NCBI GenBank assembly: GCA_030247855.1
Contig: JAPDRN010000017.1
Span: 186,001-250,000 of the forward strand
Source: Knufia peltigerae
Taxonomy: Eukaryota; Ascomycota; Eurotiomycetes; Chaetothyriales; Trichomeriaceae
DNA: 64,000 nucleotides
Reading direction: 5' to 3'
Within the stretch, counting starts at the first letter, position 1. Every line of letters begins with the position of its first letter. A model generated the notes under the pieces. It was not told the DNA's origin. It did not search any database and was given only the letters and a program-made list of their open reading frames with translations. Below, piece after piece: positions 1 to 10,300 of this stretch. The position numbers and the translations under genes were made by a program.

Positions 1-2421
1 CTCTTAATTTCCCTGGGTGAAGGACATTCACAATCAAGAAACCCTCTCAACTACCTCTCTCTCCTCGAAAACCCTCGAATCCATACTCCTTCGCAACGAG
101 TCCATGCCACCTCCCACTTTGATCTCACCTTCGACCTCCACAAACACTCGGAACACTTTCGCCTAAGTTTAGAACCCAACCATGACATTATCCACGACGA
201 TTCCTACGTCGAGTACATTGACAAAGACGGCAATGTCAGGCATGTCGAGAAGATGCGGCGGGAGGACTTCAAGGTCTTTCAGGGCAAGTCATTTGTGGTG
301 GACGAGAATGGCCTCTCTACCCACGTTGGCTGGGCGCGGGTGGTGATGAGAAGGGACGGCGTTCGACCACTGTTCGAGGGTGCTTTCACCGTCATGGGTA
401 ATCACCACCATGTACAAATGAAGTCGACCTACATGGCTACAAAACATCGGCAAGACCCTCCCCTGGAAGATGACGAGGACGAATACATGGCTGTCTGGAG
501 GGATACTGATGTCAGCCGACAAACACATCGGGACTTGAAGAGAGGCGCTGATGCCGATCTGACTTGTGCGTCGGACAAGCTGCCATTCAACACAGACCCT
601 GAACATCCTCTCTTTCGAGACCTCATGGTGAAGAGGGACGAAGGGTATTGGGGATCCATGTCAATATCGCATTTGTTCGGTAAGCGTCAGAACAACAATA
701 TTGACGGCGGTGGTGCTGGAAACGGTAATTCGGGTGGCGTCAACCTCAGAGATTCTATCGGGAGTACAGCTGGATGTCCGACGACTCGAAGGGTGGCACT
801 GATTGGCGTTGCAACCGATTGCACCTACACCGGCAGCTTCAACTCGACGGACAGTGTGCGACAAAATATCATTACCCAAGTCAATACTGCGTCCGATCTT
901 TATCAATCAACTTTCAACATCACTCTCGGATTGAGGAATCTGACCGTGTCTGAGGCCGAATGTCCTGGTACGGCCGCAGCTCAGACTCCGTGGAACGTGG
1001 GCTGCAGCGGTGGTACCGACATGACCGCTCGACTGAATACCTTTTCTCAATGGCGAGGTCAGCGAGGAGATTCCAATGCCTACTGGTCTCTCTTCACCAC
1101 TTGCAACACCGGCGCCGAAGTCGGTCTCGCGTGGCTTGGACAATTGTGCAACACTGGCGCGACCTCTCAGCAAGGCACGGGCGGGTCGTCCCAGAGCGTC
1201 ACTGGCGCGAATGTGATTGCAAAGACATCTACGGAATGGCAAGTGTTCGCTCATGAATCTGGCCATACATTTGGAGCCGTCCATGATTGTGACTCGAGCA
1301 CTTGTGCGGACGCCAACACGGTCAACTCGGGCCAGTGCTGTCCTCTTTCGGCTTCCTCGTGTGATGCTAAAGCCCAGTACATGATGAATCCCTATTCATC
1401 ACCAGACATCACCAAGTTCTCCCCTTGTTCCATTGGCAACATCTGCAGTGCCTTGGGGCGCAACTCGGTACAGTCGGGTTGCCTTACTGATAACAGGGGT
1501 GTCGTCACCATTACCGGCAATCAGTGTGGTAATGGTATTGTCGAGGAAGGCGAAGACTGCGACTGTGGTGGTGCAGACGGTTGTGCCGGTAATTCGTGCT
1601 GCAACCCCGATACTTGCAAGTACAACCAAGGTGCGGTCTGCGATCCCAGCAACGAAGGCTGCTGTACACCGCAATGTCAATTTGCGAGCGCAAGCACCGT
1701 CTGCCGTGCAAGCACTGGAGTTTGCGATCCCGAAGAAACGTGCTCCGGTACTAATGGCACATGTCCCGCTGATGTCACTGCCCCAGATGGGACGTCGTGC
1801 AAGAGCGGAAATGCGACAGGTCTACACTGCGCCAGCGGCCAATGCACAAGTCGTGACCTCCAATGCAAGACCTTGATGGGCGATTATACCTCGACCAACG
1901 ACACATATGCCTGCAACAGTCAAACGTGCAGTATCAGCTGTGGTAGTCCTGACTTTGGACCGAATGTTTGTTATAGCATGCAGCAGAACTTCCTGGATGG
2001 GACACCTTGTGGTGGGGACGGCAAATGCAGAAATGGTGTATGCAAAGGCAGCACCGTTGGAGGAGAAGTCAAATCCTGGATCGATCATAACAAGACCCTT
2101 GTGATTGCGCTCGCATCTGCCCTTGGAGGGTTATTACTCCTTGCCATCCTTGGCTGCTGCGTACGGGCATGTCGAAAACCTCGAGCGAAGCAGATGGTTG
2201 CTGGCGGTCAACGTCGGCGGAACCGACCACCCCCTCGTGGCTGGGATGGACCGCCGGTTCCAATGCAGATGCAGGATCGTGGTTATGGACAGCCAAATTG
2301 GGGTCCGAGCCCACAACAGCCGCCCCCGACGTACTGGGCCAACCAACCGCCTCAATATCAATGGCCTCAAGGAGGAGGGTTTGATAATGGCAACAGGGGG
2401 AATAGTGTGCGATATGCTTGA
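1..2421 (+). CDS. ADAM-family zinc metalloprotease, membrane-anchored (5' partial)
   Basis: This is a disintegrin-metalloprotease of the fungal ADAM-B type, expected to be an ectodomain-cleaving protease of the cell surface or secretory pathway. The frame is open from base 1, so the signal peptide and part of the prodomain lie outside the window; the first in-frame ATG at 253 is internal. Seen in order: a prodomain ending in a Lys-Arg dibasic (Kex2/furin-like) site at 682-687; a reprolysin domain with the full zinc motif HESGHTFGAVHD at 1252-1287 (three His and the catalytic Glu present); a Cys-rich disintegrin domain from about 1522 starting QCGNGIVEEGEDCDCGG; a second Cys-rich stretch; one transmembrane helix at about 2094-2160; and a Pro/Gln-rich cytoplasmic tail. 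No intron is visible in this part. Family assignment is firm; the substrate is unknown. Confidence 0.93.
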   Translation, partial: LLISLGEGHSQSRNPLNYLSLLENPRIHTPSQRVHATSHFDLTFDLHKHSEHFRLSLEPNHDIIHDDSYVEYIDKDGNVRHVEKMRREDFKVFQGKSFVVDENGLSTHVGWARVVMRRDGVRPLFEGAFTVMGNHHHVQMKSTYMATKHRQDPPLEDDEDEYMAVWRDTDVSRQTHRDLKRGADADLTCASDKLPFNTDPEHPLFRDLMVKRDEGYWGSMSISHLFGKRQNNNIDGGGAGNGNSGGVNLRDSIGSTAGCPTTRRVALIGVATDCTYTGSFNSTDSVRQNIITQVNTASDLYQSTFNITLGLRNLTVSEAECPGTAAAQTPWNVGCSGGTDMTARLNTFSQWRGQRGDSNAYWSLFTTCNTGAEVGLAWLGQLCNTGATSQQGTGGSSQSVTGANVIAKTSTEWQVFAHESGHTFGAVHDCDSSTCADANTVNSGQCCPLSASSCDAKAQYMMNPYSSPDITKFSPCSIGNICSALGRNSVQSGCLTDNRGVVTITGNQCGNGIVEEGEDCDCGGADGCAGNSCCNPDTCKYNQGAVCDPSNEGCCTPQCQFASASTVCRASTGVCDPEETCSGTNGTCPADVTAPDGTSCKSGNATGLHCASGQCTSRDLQCKTLMGDYTSTNDTYACNSQTCSISCGSPDFGPNVCYSMQQNFLDGTPCGGDGKCRNGVCKGSTVGGEVKSWIDHNKTLVIALASALGGLLLLAILGCCVRACRKPRAKQMVAGGQRRRNRPPPRGWDGPPVPMQMQDRGYGQPNWGPSPQQPPPTYWANQPPQYQWPQGGGFDNGNRGNSVRYA

Positions 2422-3147
2422 GGGAAGACGTGAGGAGTATACCAATACATGTGTACAGAGCAAGAGATTGGGGTGGTCCAACACAGACAAGGACATTTGC
2501 GTCGCCATGTGGAGTTTGATTTGAAGATGATGAATATTGCATCTACGCTTTGTTTGAAAAGAGTTGTCTTCTGGGCATATAATTGATTGGAAGGTGTGCA
2601 TATTGCATCGAGATTGGCGTTACAAAGGGGACAAGAGTGAAACAGTACTGCTGGTTTGCCTCTGGTGGACATGACAAATGGGTGCCACTGGGACGCAGCC
2701 GCATTTGGATTGTACTTTAGACATGACCTCCATGATTAGCGATGATGAATCCAAAGAAAAAATCGAATGACCAGAGACATGCGTAGCAAGTGTGAGAGTG
2801 TGTATCATTGTAGTTGAGTGAGAATGTGAGATGAGGTGAACTGTCAATTTGATACCGAGTTCGGATATTACCCCATACTACTGTGATGGTACCGAGTACT
2901 TGTGCTATGGCATCATCGTGCACCGTCCGATCTCGCAATTCGGTTCCGGCACCATTTTGACTACTCGTCGCATCTCACCTCTCACATCCAGCATTTTACT
3001 AAGTACTGACATTGCAACCTCTTTGGACGGAGTAGTCCTTTTGTGCCTTTTACCTTTTTCTCCTTATCGCGGACACCATCAAGAGTTCAATTGGGAGGAC
3101 AAAAGACAGAAAACTCACCACCAATCCTCTTCCCCTCCCCTCCACTC
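2422..3147. other. Intergenic region, ADAM 3' side and aminotransferase leader
   Basis: No gene is supported here. The last part (about 3040-3147) is pyrimidine-rich, as is usual for fungal 5' leaders. It contains one GACGGAGTA variant near 3023 of the nonamer found elsewhere in the window. Confidence 0.5.
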
Positions 3148-4776
3148 ATGAACAACCTCTCCCACTCGTCCACCTCCGTCTTTACCACAGCAGCACTACT
3201 TCCGAGCGGTTTGGGCCTCTTTCGATCATCCGTTGCGCCTCGTCGACCTTTCAGTCTCACCGCCGTCGGTTGCTGTCGTTGCAGTCTCCCCCCCGTACCA
3301 CGAGCACGCGGCGGCGGCGACAACTCCAACTCCTCCCCTTCGTTCTCGCACCGTCAACGTCGCAACCTCTTCTCAATCTCGAACAAAATGTCGGAGAAAT
3401 ACGCCCCGGCCAAGCGAGTGGCGGGTCAGAAACAGGATGTATGGAGCATAGTCAACGAGGCGGCAGCCGCGAGTCCCGTCCAACCCATCGTAAACATGGG
3501 CCAAGGGTTCTTCGGATACAACCCTCCGCAGTTCATCATCGACGCTGCGAAGGGCGCCCTTGACCGGGTCGAATGTAACCAGTATTCTCCCACCAAGGGG
3601 CGGCCGAGGTTGAAGAAGGCGATCGCGAAGGCCTACTCGCCGTTTTTCGGACGCGAGTTGGATGCCGAGACGGAGGTTACGATCACGACCGGTGCCAATG
3701 AGGGTGAGATTTCACCATACACTTTGCTTGTGCTGATACATGGTCGCCGTGACGATGCGTTCTCGCTGTGACTACGTGGGTCTTGACACGGAGTACTGAT
3801 TTGTTCTTCTGGTTTTCTTACAGGCATGCTAAGCGCATTCATGGGCTTCATTGAACCCGGTGACGAAGTCATCATCTTTGAACCCTTTTTCGACCAATAC
3901 CTGAGCAACATCGAAATGCCCGGCGGGACGATCCGCTACGTTCCCCTACACCCTCCTGCAGACGGAGCCGAGAGGACCAGTTCCGCGGCGAATTGGCGCA
4001 TCGATTTTGACGAGCTGGAACGGGCCTTCACTCCCAAAACCAAAATGATCGTTCTCAACTCGCCTCACAACCCGGTGGGAAAGGTTTTTAGCAAAGAAGA
4101 ACTCACCAAGATTGGAGATCTGTGTCTCAAACACAAAGTCATCATCCTGTCGGACGAGGTGTACGACAGGTTGTACTATGTCCCCTTTACGCGCATCGCC
4201 ACCTTGTCCCCGGAACTGGCGAAGATTACGCTCACCGTAGGATCGGCGGGCAAGAACTTTTACGCGACGGGTTGGCGTGTGGGATACTTGATCGGCCCAC
4301 CGGAATTGATCAAGTACGTGGCCGCGGCTCACACGAGGATATGTTATTCCAGTGTGAGTCCACTGCAAGAGGCCGCGGCGATCGGGTTCGAAATGGCGGA
4401 TAAAGAAGGCTTTTGGGATCAGGCCGTGGCCGAGATGAAGGGTAAAGTTGACCGGTTCTGTGAGGTTTTTGACGAGTTGGGAATCCCGTATTCCGTGCCG
4501 GAAGGAGGATACTTCGTCCTGGCCAACCTGAAGAGAGTCAAATTGCCGGAGGGGTACACGTTTCCGGATCACGTCAAGGATCGCCCGAGAGATTTCAAAA
4601 TGTCGTGGTTTTTGATCATGGAGCTGGGTGTGGCTGCGATCCCGCCAACCGAGTTTTATACGGATGAAAAGGCGGAAATCGCCGAGGATTGGATGAGGTT
4701 CGCGGTTTGTAAAAATGACGATGTGCTCGAGCAGGCCAAGGAACGATTGAGAGGGTTGAAGAAGTACATGGAGTAG
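3148..4776 (+). CDS. Kynurenine aminotransferase-like PLP enzyme (Bna3/KAT type)
   Basis: Class I/II PLP-dependent aminotransferase, closest in motif pattern to Bna3/kynurenine aminotransferases that turn kynurenine into kynurenic acid; glutamine transaminase K is the near alternative. Two exons: 3148-3703 and 3824-4776, with a 120 bp intron (donor GTGAGA, acceptor TACAG) that restores GAG-GGC-ATG across the junction. Seen: MGQGFFGYNPP near the N-terminus, YSPTKGRPRLKKA, NSPHNPVGK, and the PLP-lysine motif SAGKNFYATGWRVGY with the Schiff-base Lys codon at 4252-4254. Two in-frame starts exist. ATG 3148 gives 502 residues with an N-terminal extension rich in Ser, Arg and Ala and without acidic residues for about its first 55 residues, like a mitochondrial presequence. 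ATG 3388 gives 422 residues beginning MSEKYAPAKRV, the normal length for the family. Which one is used cannot be read from sequence alone. Confidence 0.88.
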
Positions 4777-5342
4777 GTAGGCTTTGAGGGTTTTTTTTTA
4801 CTCTGTGCGGTGGCGGCATTACCAGAACTTGAAAAGACATCGGATGGATGAATAGAGTTGCGATCCATCTGGTAGACACTTACTAGAAAAGTGCTTGTTC
4901 AGTCAATGGGCATAGAGGAGAGAGTAGAAAACGAATGAGACATAAGAGTATGAAGTGAAGTTTTGTAGAGTGATAAAAACTGTACAGACAAGTCGTTGAT
5001 GGATAGACTAGGAATTATTCTGTAGTTCAAGATGATATTGTGATGTATGTAGTGGTCGAGTCCAGGAGACATGCAATCTGAATAATGATACAAGGTGTAT
5101 AGCAACACGACGCATTGTCGTCGTTATGCATTGTGGGCAGTATGGTTAGGGATATTCAGCCTCGTCGCGAGGTGATCTCCTTGCGAGGCTGAATTATAGT
5201 AGTTTTGACGCGTCTTTTCTTAATTACTCCGCGTGTCTGCGCAAGTCGTCTTACCTTTGATCAATTGTAGACACCATCAACAGCAGAACTATCATCCGCC
5301 CTCGACTCTTGCTGATAGGATACTGATGGATCGCTCAAAAAT
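4777..5342. other. Intergenic region with a perfect inverted repeat
   Basis: No coding potential is apparent. It holds the aminotransferase 3' flank, an 11 bp inverted repeat (5154-5194), and the promoter side of the downstream Mgs1 gene. Confidence 0.5.
5154..5194. repeat. Inverted repeat, 11 bp arms, 19 bp spacer
   Basis: ATTCAGCCTCG (5154-5164) is the exact reverse complement of CGAGGCTGAAT (5184-5194). It lies about 150 bp upstream of the MGS1 start and about 380 bp after the aminotransferase stop. It could form a hairpin in transcripts or be a dyad protein-binding site; no function is shown by sequence. Confidence 0.7.
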
Positions 5343-7196
5343 ATGGTCTCCTGTCCAATCTGCGGCAAATCGGTAAAACAATCCAACATCAACAACCACA
5401 TTGACTCGAACTGTATCGAAGACGTCGAACAAGAGAGCACTTCTATTCCGTCCACGTCCGCTCTTGCTGCTGCACCCGTATCTTCCTTTTTCAAGACTCC
5501 CTCTTCTTCTTCGAAACGTGGTGATCGCGGCGATGCCTTTTTCAGCTCAAGTCAACCGGCTCCCTCATTTCCACCGAGTCTCGCCGCTGTCCTCCGTGCT
5601 CCTCCACCACCACCACCATCATCCTCCGTAAAACGATCCTTTGACAATCATACGTTTACATCTACACAGCCCACACAACAACAGCAGCAGCAGAATGGAA
5701 AACATGAACAGCACAATGTTCAGACCACAAACGACCATGACGTTCCTCCACAACAACCGCCCCTCAAGAAATCCAAACCGTCGGCCGGGTCCCACGACAG
5801 GGCCGCACCTCTCGCGGAACGTATGCGCCCACGCACCCTCACGTCCATACTTGGTCAAGACCTCGTCGGTCCCTCCGGCGTGCTCACGTCCTTGATCCAG
5901 CAGGACCGCGTGCCCAGCATGATCCTCTGGGGCGCGAGCGGCACGGGCAAAACCACCATCGCCCGCGTGATAGCCAGCATGGTAGGGTCCCGCTTCGTCG
6001 AGATCAACAGTACATCCTCGGGCGTGGCGGAATGTAAAAAGATATTCGCAGAGGCCAAGAGCGAATTGGGCCTGACGGGTCGCAAGACCATTATTTTTTG
6101 TGACGAGATCCACCGGTTCAGCAAGTCCCAGCAGGACGTGTTCTTGGGTCCCGTCGAGGCAGGCACCGTGACGTTGATCGGCGCCACGACGGAGAACCCC
6201 AGTTTCCGCGTCCAGGGGGCGCTGTTGAGTCGGTGCAGGGTGTTTGTGTTGAAGAAATTGGAACAAGATGATATCCTTGAGATTTTGAAGCGGGCCGTAC
6301 AGCAGGAGGGCGAGAAGTATGGGGTATCACTTTCCTCCCAGTCACCACCATCGACGTCGGACGGTGGCGATTCCAACACGAATGTCACAAACGGGCACGG
6401 TCACGACCACGGTGACCTCACGCCCCCAGGAGCCGGAGGAGGAATCGAAACGGACGGAATTCCCTCCTCCCCGAGTTCTTCAAATCTGATCACCACCTCC
6501 CTCTTGAGTTATCTCTCCACTTTCGCCGACGGCGACGCCCGAACGGCCCTCAACCTACTCGAACTCGCCATGTCTCTATCGACACGGCCGGGAATGACCC
6601 TGCCCCGACTGAAACAGTCCCTCACGAAGACTTTGGTTTACGACCGGGCGGGAGACCAACACTACGACACCATCAGCGCCTTCCACAAGTCGGTGAGGGG
6701 GTCCGACGCCGACGCCACGCTTTACTACCTCGCCCGGATGCTCACCTCCGGCGAGGATCCTTTGTACGTCGCCCGACGCATGGTGGTGATCGCGAGCGAG
6801 GACGTGGGCCTGGCCGACCCGAGGATGCTGCCCTTGGCCACGGCGACCTACACTGCCGTGCAGACCATAGGTATGCCGGAGGCGAGGATCAACCTGGCCC
6901 ACTGCGCCGTGAGTCTCGCCCTCTCGCCGAAATCCACCCGCGCGTACCGAGGGTTGGAAAACGCCATGAGGGCGTTGCAGGAAGAGCCGGGCGTCGGCGG
7001 CCTACCCATCCCCATACACCTGCGGAACGCGCCCACGAGACTCATGAAGGAATTGGGGTACGGCAAAGAATACAAATACAACCCGGACTACAAGGACGGC
7101 AAGGTCAAGCAGGACTATCTGCCCGACCCCATCAGAGGCAGGAGATTTCTCGAAGATTTGGATTTGGGTACAAGGATTGATGATGAGCTTGGTTGA
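5343..7196 (+). CDS. MGS1: Mgs1/WRNIP1-type AAA+ ATPase (replication maintenance)
   Basis: A 617-residue intronless protein of the MgsA/Mgs1/WRNIP1 clamp-loader-like family, which acts at stalled replication forks with PCNA and ubiquitin. Seen: an N-terminal UBZ-type zinc finger (CPICGKSV...HIDSNC, residues about 4-20, C2HC) for ubiquitin binding; a Ser/Pro/Gln-rich linker to about residue 150; RMRPRTL leading into the AAA core; Walker A GASGTGKT (197-204); Walker B with CDEIH at about 253-257; sensor 1 region GATTENPSF; then the C-terminal MgsA oligomerisation region (FHKSVRGSDADATLYYLARM, YVARRMVVIASEDVGLADP). A Gly/His/Ser-rich insert (about residues 330-388) interrupts the part after sensor 1 and looks like a lineage expansion. 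The ATG at 5343 directly precedes the zinc finger, so the start is secure. The gene converges on MDN1 with 183 bp between stops. Confidence 0.95.
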   Translation: MVSCPICGKSVKQSNINNHIDSNCIEDVEQESTSIPSTSALAAAPVSSFFKTPSSSSKRGDRGDAFFSSSQPAPSFPPSLAAVLRAPPPPPPSSSVKRSFDNHTFTSTQPTQQQQQQNGKHEQHNVQTTNDHDVPPQQPPLKKSKPSAGSHDRAAPLAERMRPRTLTSILGQDLVGPSGVLTSLIQQDRVPSMILWGASGTGKTTIARVIASMVGSRFVEINSTSSGVAECKKIFAEAKSELGLTGRKTIIFCDEIHRFSKSQQDVFLGPVEAGTVTLIGATTENPSFRVQGALLSRCRVFVLKKLEQDDILEILKRAVQQEGEKYGVSLSSQSPPSTSDGGDSNTNVTNGHGHDHGDLTPPGAGGGIETDGIPSSPSSSNLITTSLLSYLSTFADGDARTALNLLELAMSLSTRPGMTLPRLKQSLTKTLVYDRAGDQHYDTISAFHKSVRGSDADATLYYLARMLTSGEDPLYVARRMVVIASEDVGLADPRMLPLATATYTAVQTIGMPEARINLAHCAVSLALSPKSTRAYRGLENAMRALQEEPGVGGLPIPIHLRNAPTRLMKELGYGKEYKYNPDYKDGKVKQDYLPDPIRGRRFLEDLDLGTRIDDELG

Positions 7197-7379
7197 ACTT
7201 TTGGACTCGAATTGGATAGCCCTGGACCTGTAGGAAAGCAACGATGACGAATGTCGGTAACAATAACAATGACAACAAGAATGTCCAAAATCCAGAGCCA
7301 TGTGATTGTCAACTAATAATATACACCTTGTACACGTGCACCGTGTACCTACGACATGTGAGTGTCTATCCAGTCACTT

Positions 7380-10300
7380 TTACTGCACATCGACCACACT
7401 CCCGAACCAGCCCTTCAAGGCCGTCGCCAAAACACCGGGTAGATCCCTCACGTCCCTGACGACGAGGTAATAAGGAAACGGGAAGTCCTCCAGGTAACGT
7501 TTCGTTCGCAACCTCATTTCCACTTGTCCCCCTGCCGCCGCCGCCGCCGGGTCCGGCTCGTAGACCGCCTCCTGTAGATCCAAGATGCTGTCCCGTCCGG
7601 CGTCGACGATGACGAAAACGACAATGATCTTTTCCTGTTGGGCCTGGCGGACCAGCCTGGCGATGCCCTGGTGGTCGGAACAGTGGCCGTCGCTGACGAT
7701 CAACTGCAACTGCCAAAGGTCCTCGGAGGCGGCGTGGCCCCCCTTGAGTCGAGCGTCGCGGAACAACCGGATGCTTTCCTCCACGAGGTTCCTCACGTCG
7801 GTGCCTCGCTGGTCGAAGCCGAAAGACCGGAACACGTGGGGGCCCGACTCGGCCGGGGAGAACGGCGTGCCGAAAGGGTGGGCGACTCGGACGTGCGGTC
7901 CGTCGCCGAACCCGACGACGCAAATCTCCCCCGACTCGAGCATCGACAGGGCCTTTGTCAACATGGCCAGGGTCTCGAACGCCAAAAGGTCGGCCCCGGA
8001 CTCGGCCATGGACCTGCTGTCGTCCACGGCGATCATGATCTGGTAGTTGCGCTTGCTCGGCACGGACCGGCGCATCCAGATCTTGTCCCGTTTGTAGCTG
8101 GACGCGATGTAGGGGATGATCCGCTTGATGTTGAGCCGCTTGCCCGTCCGGTAGTCGCCGCGGAGTTTGGTCGCCGTCGTGGGCGAGAGGATGAGCCGCA
8201 GCTGCTCGGTCAGGACGAGCGAGAATTGGTGCGTCGCGGCGGAGCACTGGTTCCAGAGTTGTGCGGCGTCGGCTGTGCTTGTCGGTGGCGACGGTGCAGC
8301 AGGAACATTGTCGTCGTGGTGGCCGAGATTATCAACATCCTCAACGTCAGAAAGCATATCATCCTGAGCCGCCTCAACATCTTCTTGTTGATCGTTGCTG
8401 TGTCGATTGATCCCTCGTTCTTGACTTGGGAGGAATGCCCCTGAGCCCTTTGCCTCTTCCCCTGCGTTCATCTGAGCTTGTTGTAGACGATTCAATCTTT
8501 CGGCAATGTTATCTTGCACTTCTGGTTCAAGGACATCAGGCACTTCCACGTCCTGATCAATAGCCATGTCCTCATCTTCGATAGCTTTGCTCTGATCGAG
8601 ATTTTGTTGGGCCTGTTCGCCAGTCGCAGCGCCGAGAGCTTGAGCATCTCCTTCGTCTTCTTCATCTTGGACATGCTCGAAATCGACGTCAGCCATGTCA
8701 ATATCTTGCTTCATGTCGGTTTGCAAGTTTTCCTCCGACGCTGATAATATCTCTCGACGATTGTGCCACTGATCCAGTACATCCGCCAGTTTTCTTAATG
8801 CCTCGTTCTGCTGATGCTCGACCTCGTTAGTCCTTCCCGCCCCGAGCTCGGCAGCACCTTTCCCTGTTTCTCCCTGCTCTTGGTTCTCTGGAGCTTTGCC
8901 AGGTCGGGATTGTTCCGGATTAGGCTCCTGCTCAGCATCGTTCATAGCCTGTGCGTCTTGCTGCTGCTGGTGGTCATTTGTGTCCTGACGAGTGTCGGCA
9001 GCCCCCGTGTCGCCTCCAGCTGGCTCATCTTGATCCTGTGCAGTATCGTCGTCACGTGTTCTGTGCTCCCCTATCTCGTTCTCGTCCTCGTCGAGCTCCT
9101 CCTGATCCTCCATGATCTCATCGTCTTGTCCAACGCCATTCTCAACCTCGTCTTTCTGATCGACATCATCTTGAACACCAGCGTCTTCATTAAAAGACTT
9201 CTCTTCTTTCTCAACATCGTCTAACTCGGCATCCTCTATTTCATCTGCCGACTGATCAATGTCGGACATTTCATCCACTCCATCATCAGAAATGTTATCG
9301 TCCTTGACCTCCTCTTCTCCAGCCAGCTGTAACTCTTCCGGCAGCTCCAGAGCGTCTTGGTTGTCGGTGTGCGGGTCCATGTTCTCAGCTTCGGGTCGTT
9401 CAGCCCCCTCGCCCTCTTCTCCATCGTCCTCGTCCACCTGCTCTTCGCCTTCTTGGCCTTCCATGTCTTCTCCCTCGCCCTTCTCCCCATCAGCAGCAGT
9501 CTGATCGTCCGATTTCTTCCCCTCGGCCTTGTCATTCTTCATCTCCTTGTCTTCAGACTCATTCTTCATGTCGTCCCACATCTTCTCATCTACCGCATTT
9601 GGATCAAGGTCATCTACCGATCCAGTCTCTTCATCGATATCGTCGTCTCCCTCCTCCTCATCAGATCTACCTTGTCCTTCATCATCAGATTTCTCCTCCT
9701 CTTTGTCTCCCATATCTCCCTCAAGATCATCCATGCCCATATCAACGGCATCTTCTGCATTTTCCATCTCGTCTTCGCGGTCTTCTTTTTGACCTGTCTG
9801 TGCGAGCTCTGACAAGTCTTCGTCTTCGGCTACATCCTTGCTGATATCCTCTGCTCCTTCGCCTTCCCCTAGACCAGTACCGCTTTCGAGTTTGCCAGAC
9901 TGTTCTTCGCCTTGGCTTGGTTCCGAAGGACGGCAGAAGCCTTGAGAAAGAAGTGCGTCAAAAGAAGTAGCTAGCTGGAGAGCCAAGCGGCACGTCTCCA
10001 GGTGGACAGCAACTTGCTGGCTGTGTAGATGCAGACAAATGTGGTAAAACTGCTCAAGGACAGGAGAGGCCACTTGCAACAGATCACATGCAATGATGAA
10101 GTCGTTGGAATCCAGGGAATGGAGATTTCCGAGTAGAGATCCAATACTAGCACTGATAGAATTGACCTGCATCGCTCGATGTCCTTGAACAGCACATCGC
10201 TCAATCTTGGTGAGCCAACCTTGTTCTTCGATTGAGTTTGGCGTGTCCTCTTGGACTGAGGACCATTTTTGCAAAGCAACAAATATCTGATCGATTAGTG

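Noticed and set aside
8300..9850. Long plus-strand open frames rich in Ser/Leu
   Set aside because: They are the antisense of the Asp/Glu-rich region of midasin, where GA-rich codons suppress stops on the other strand.
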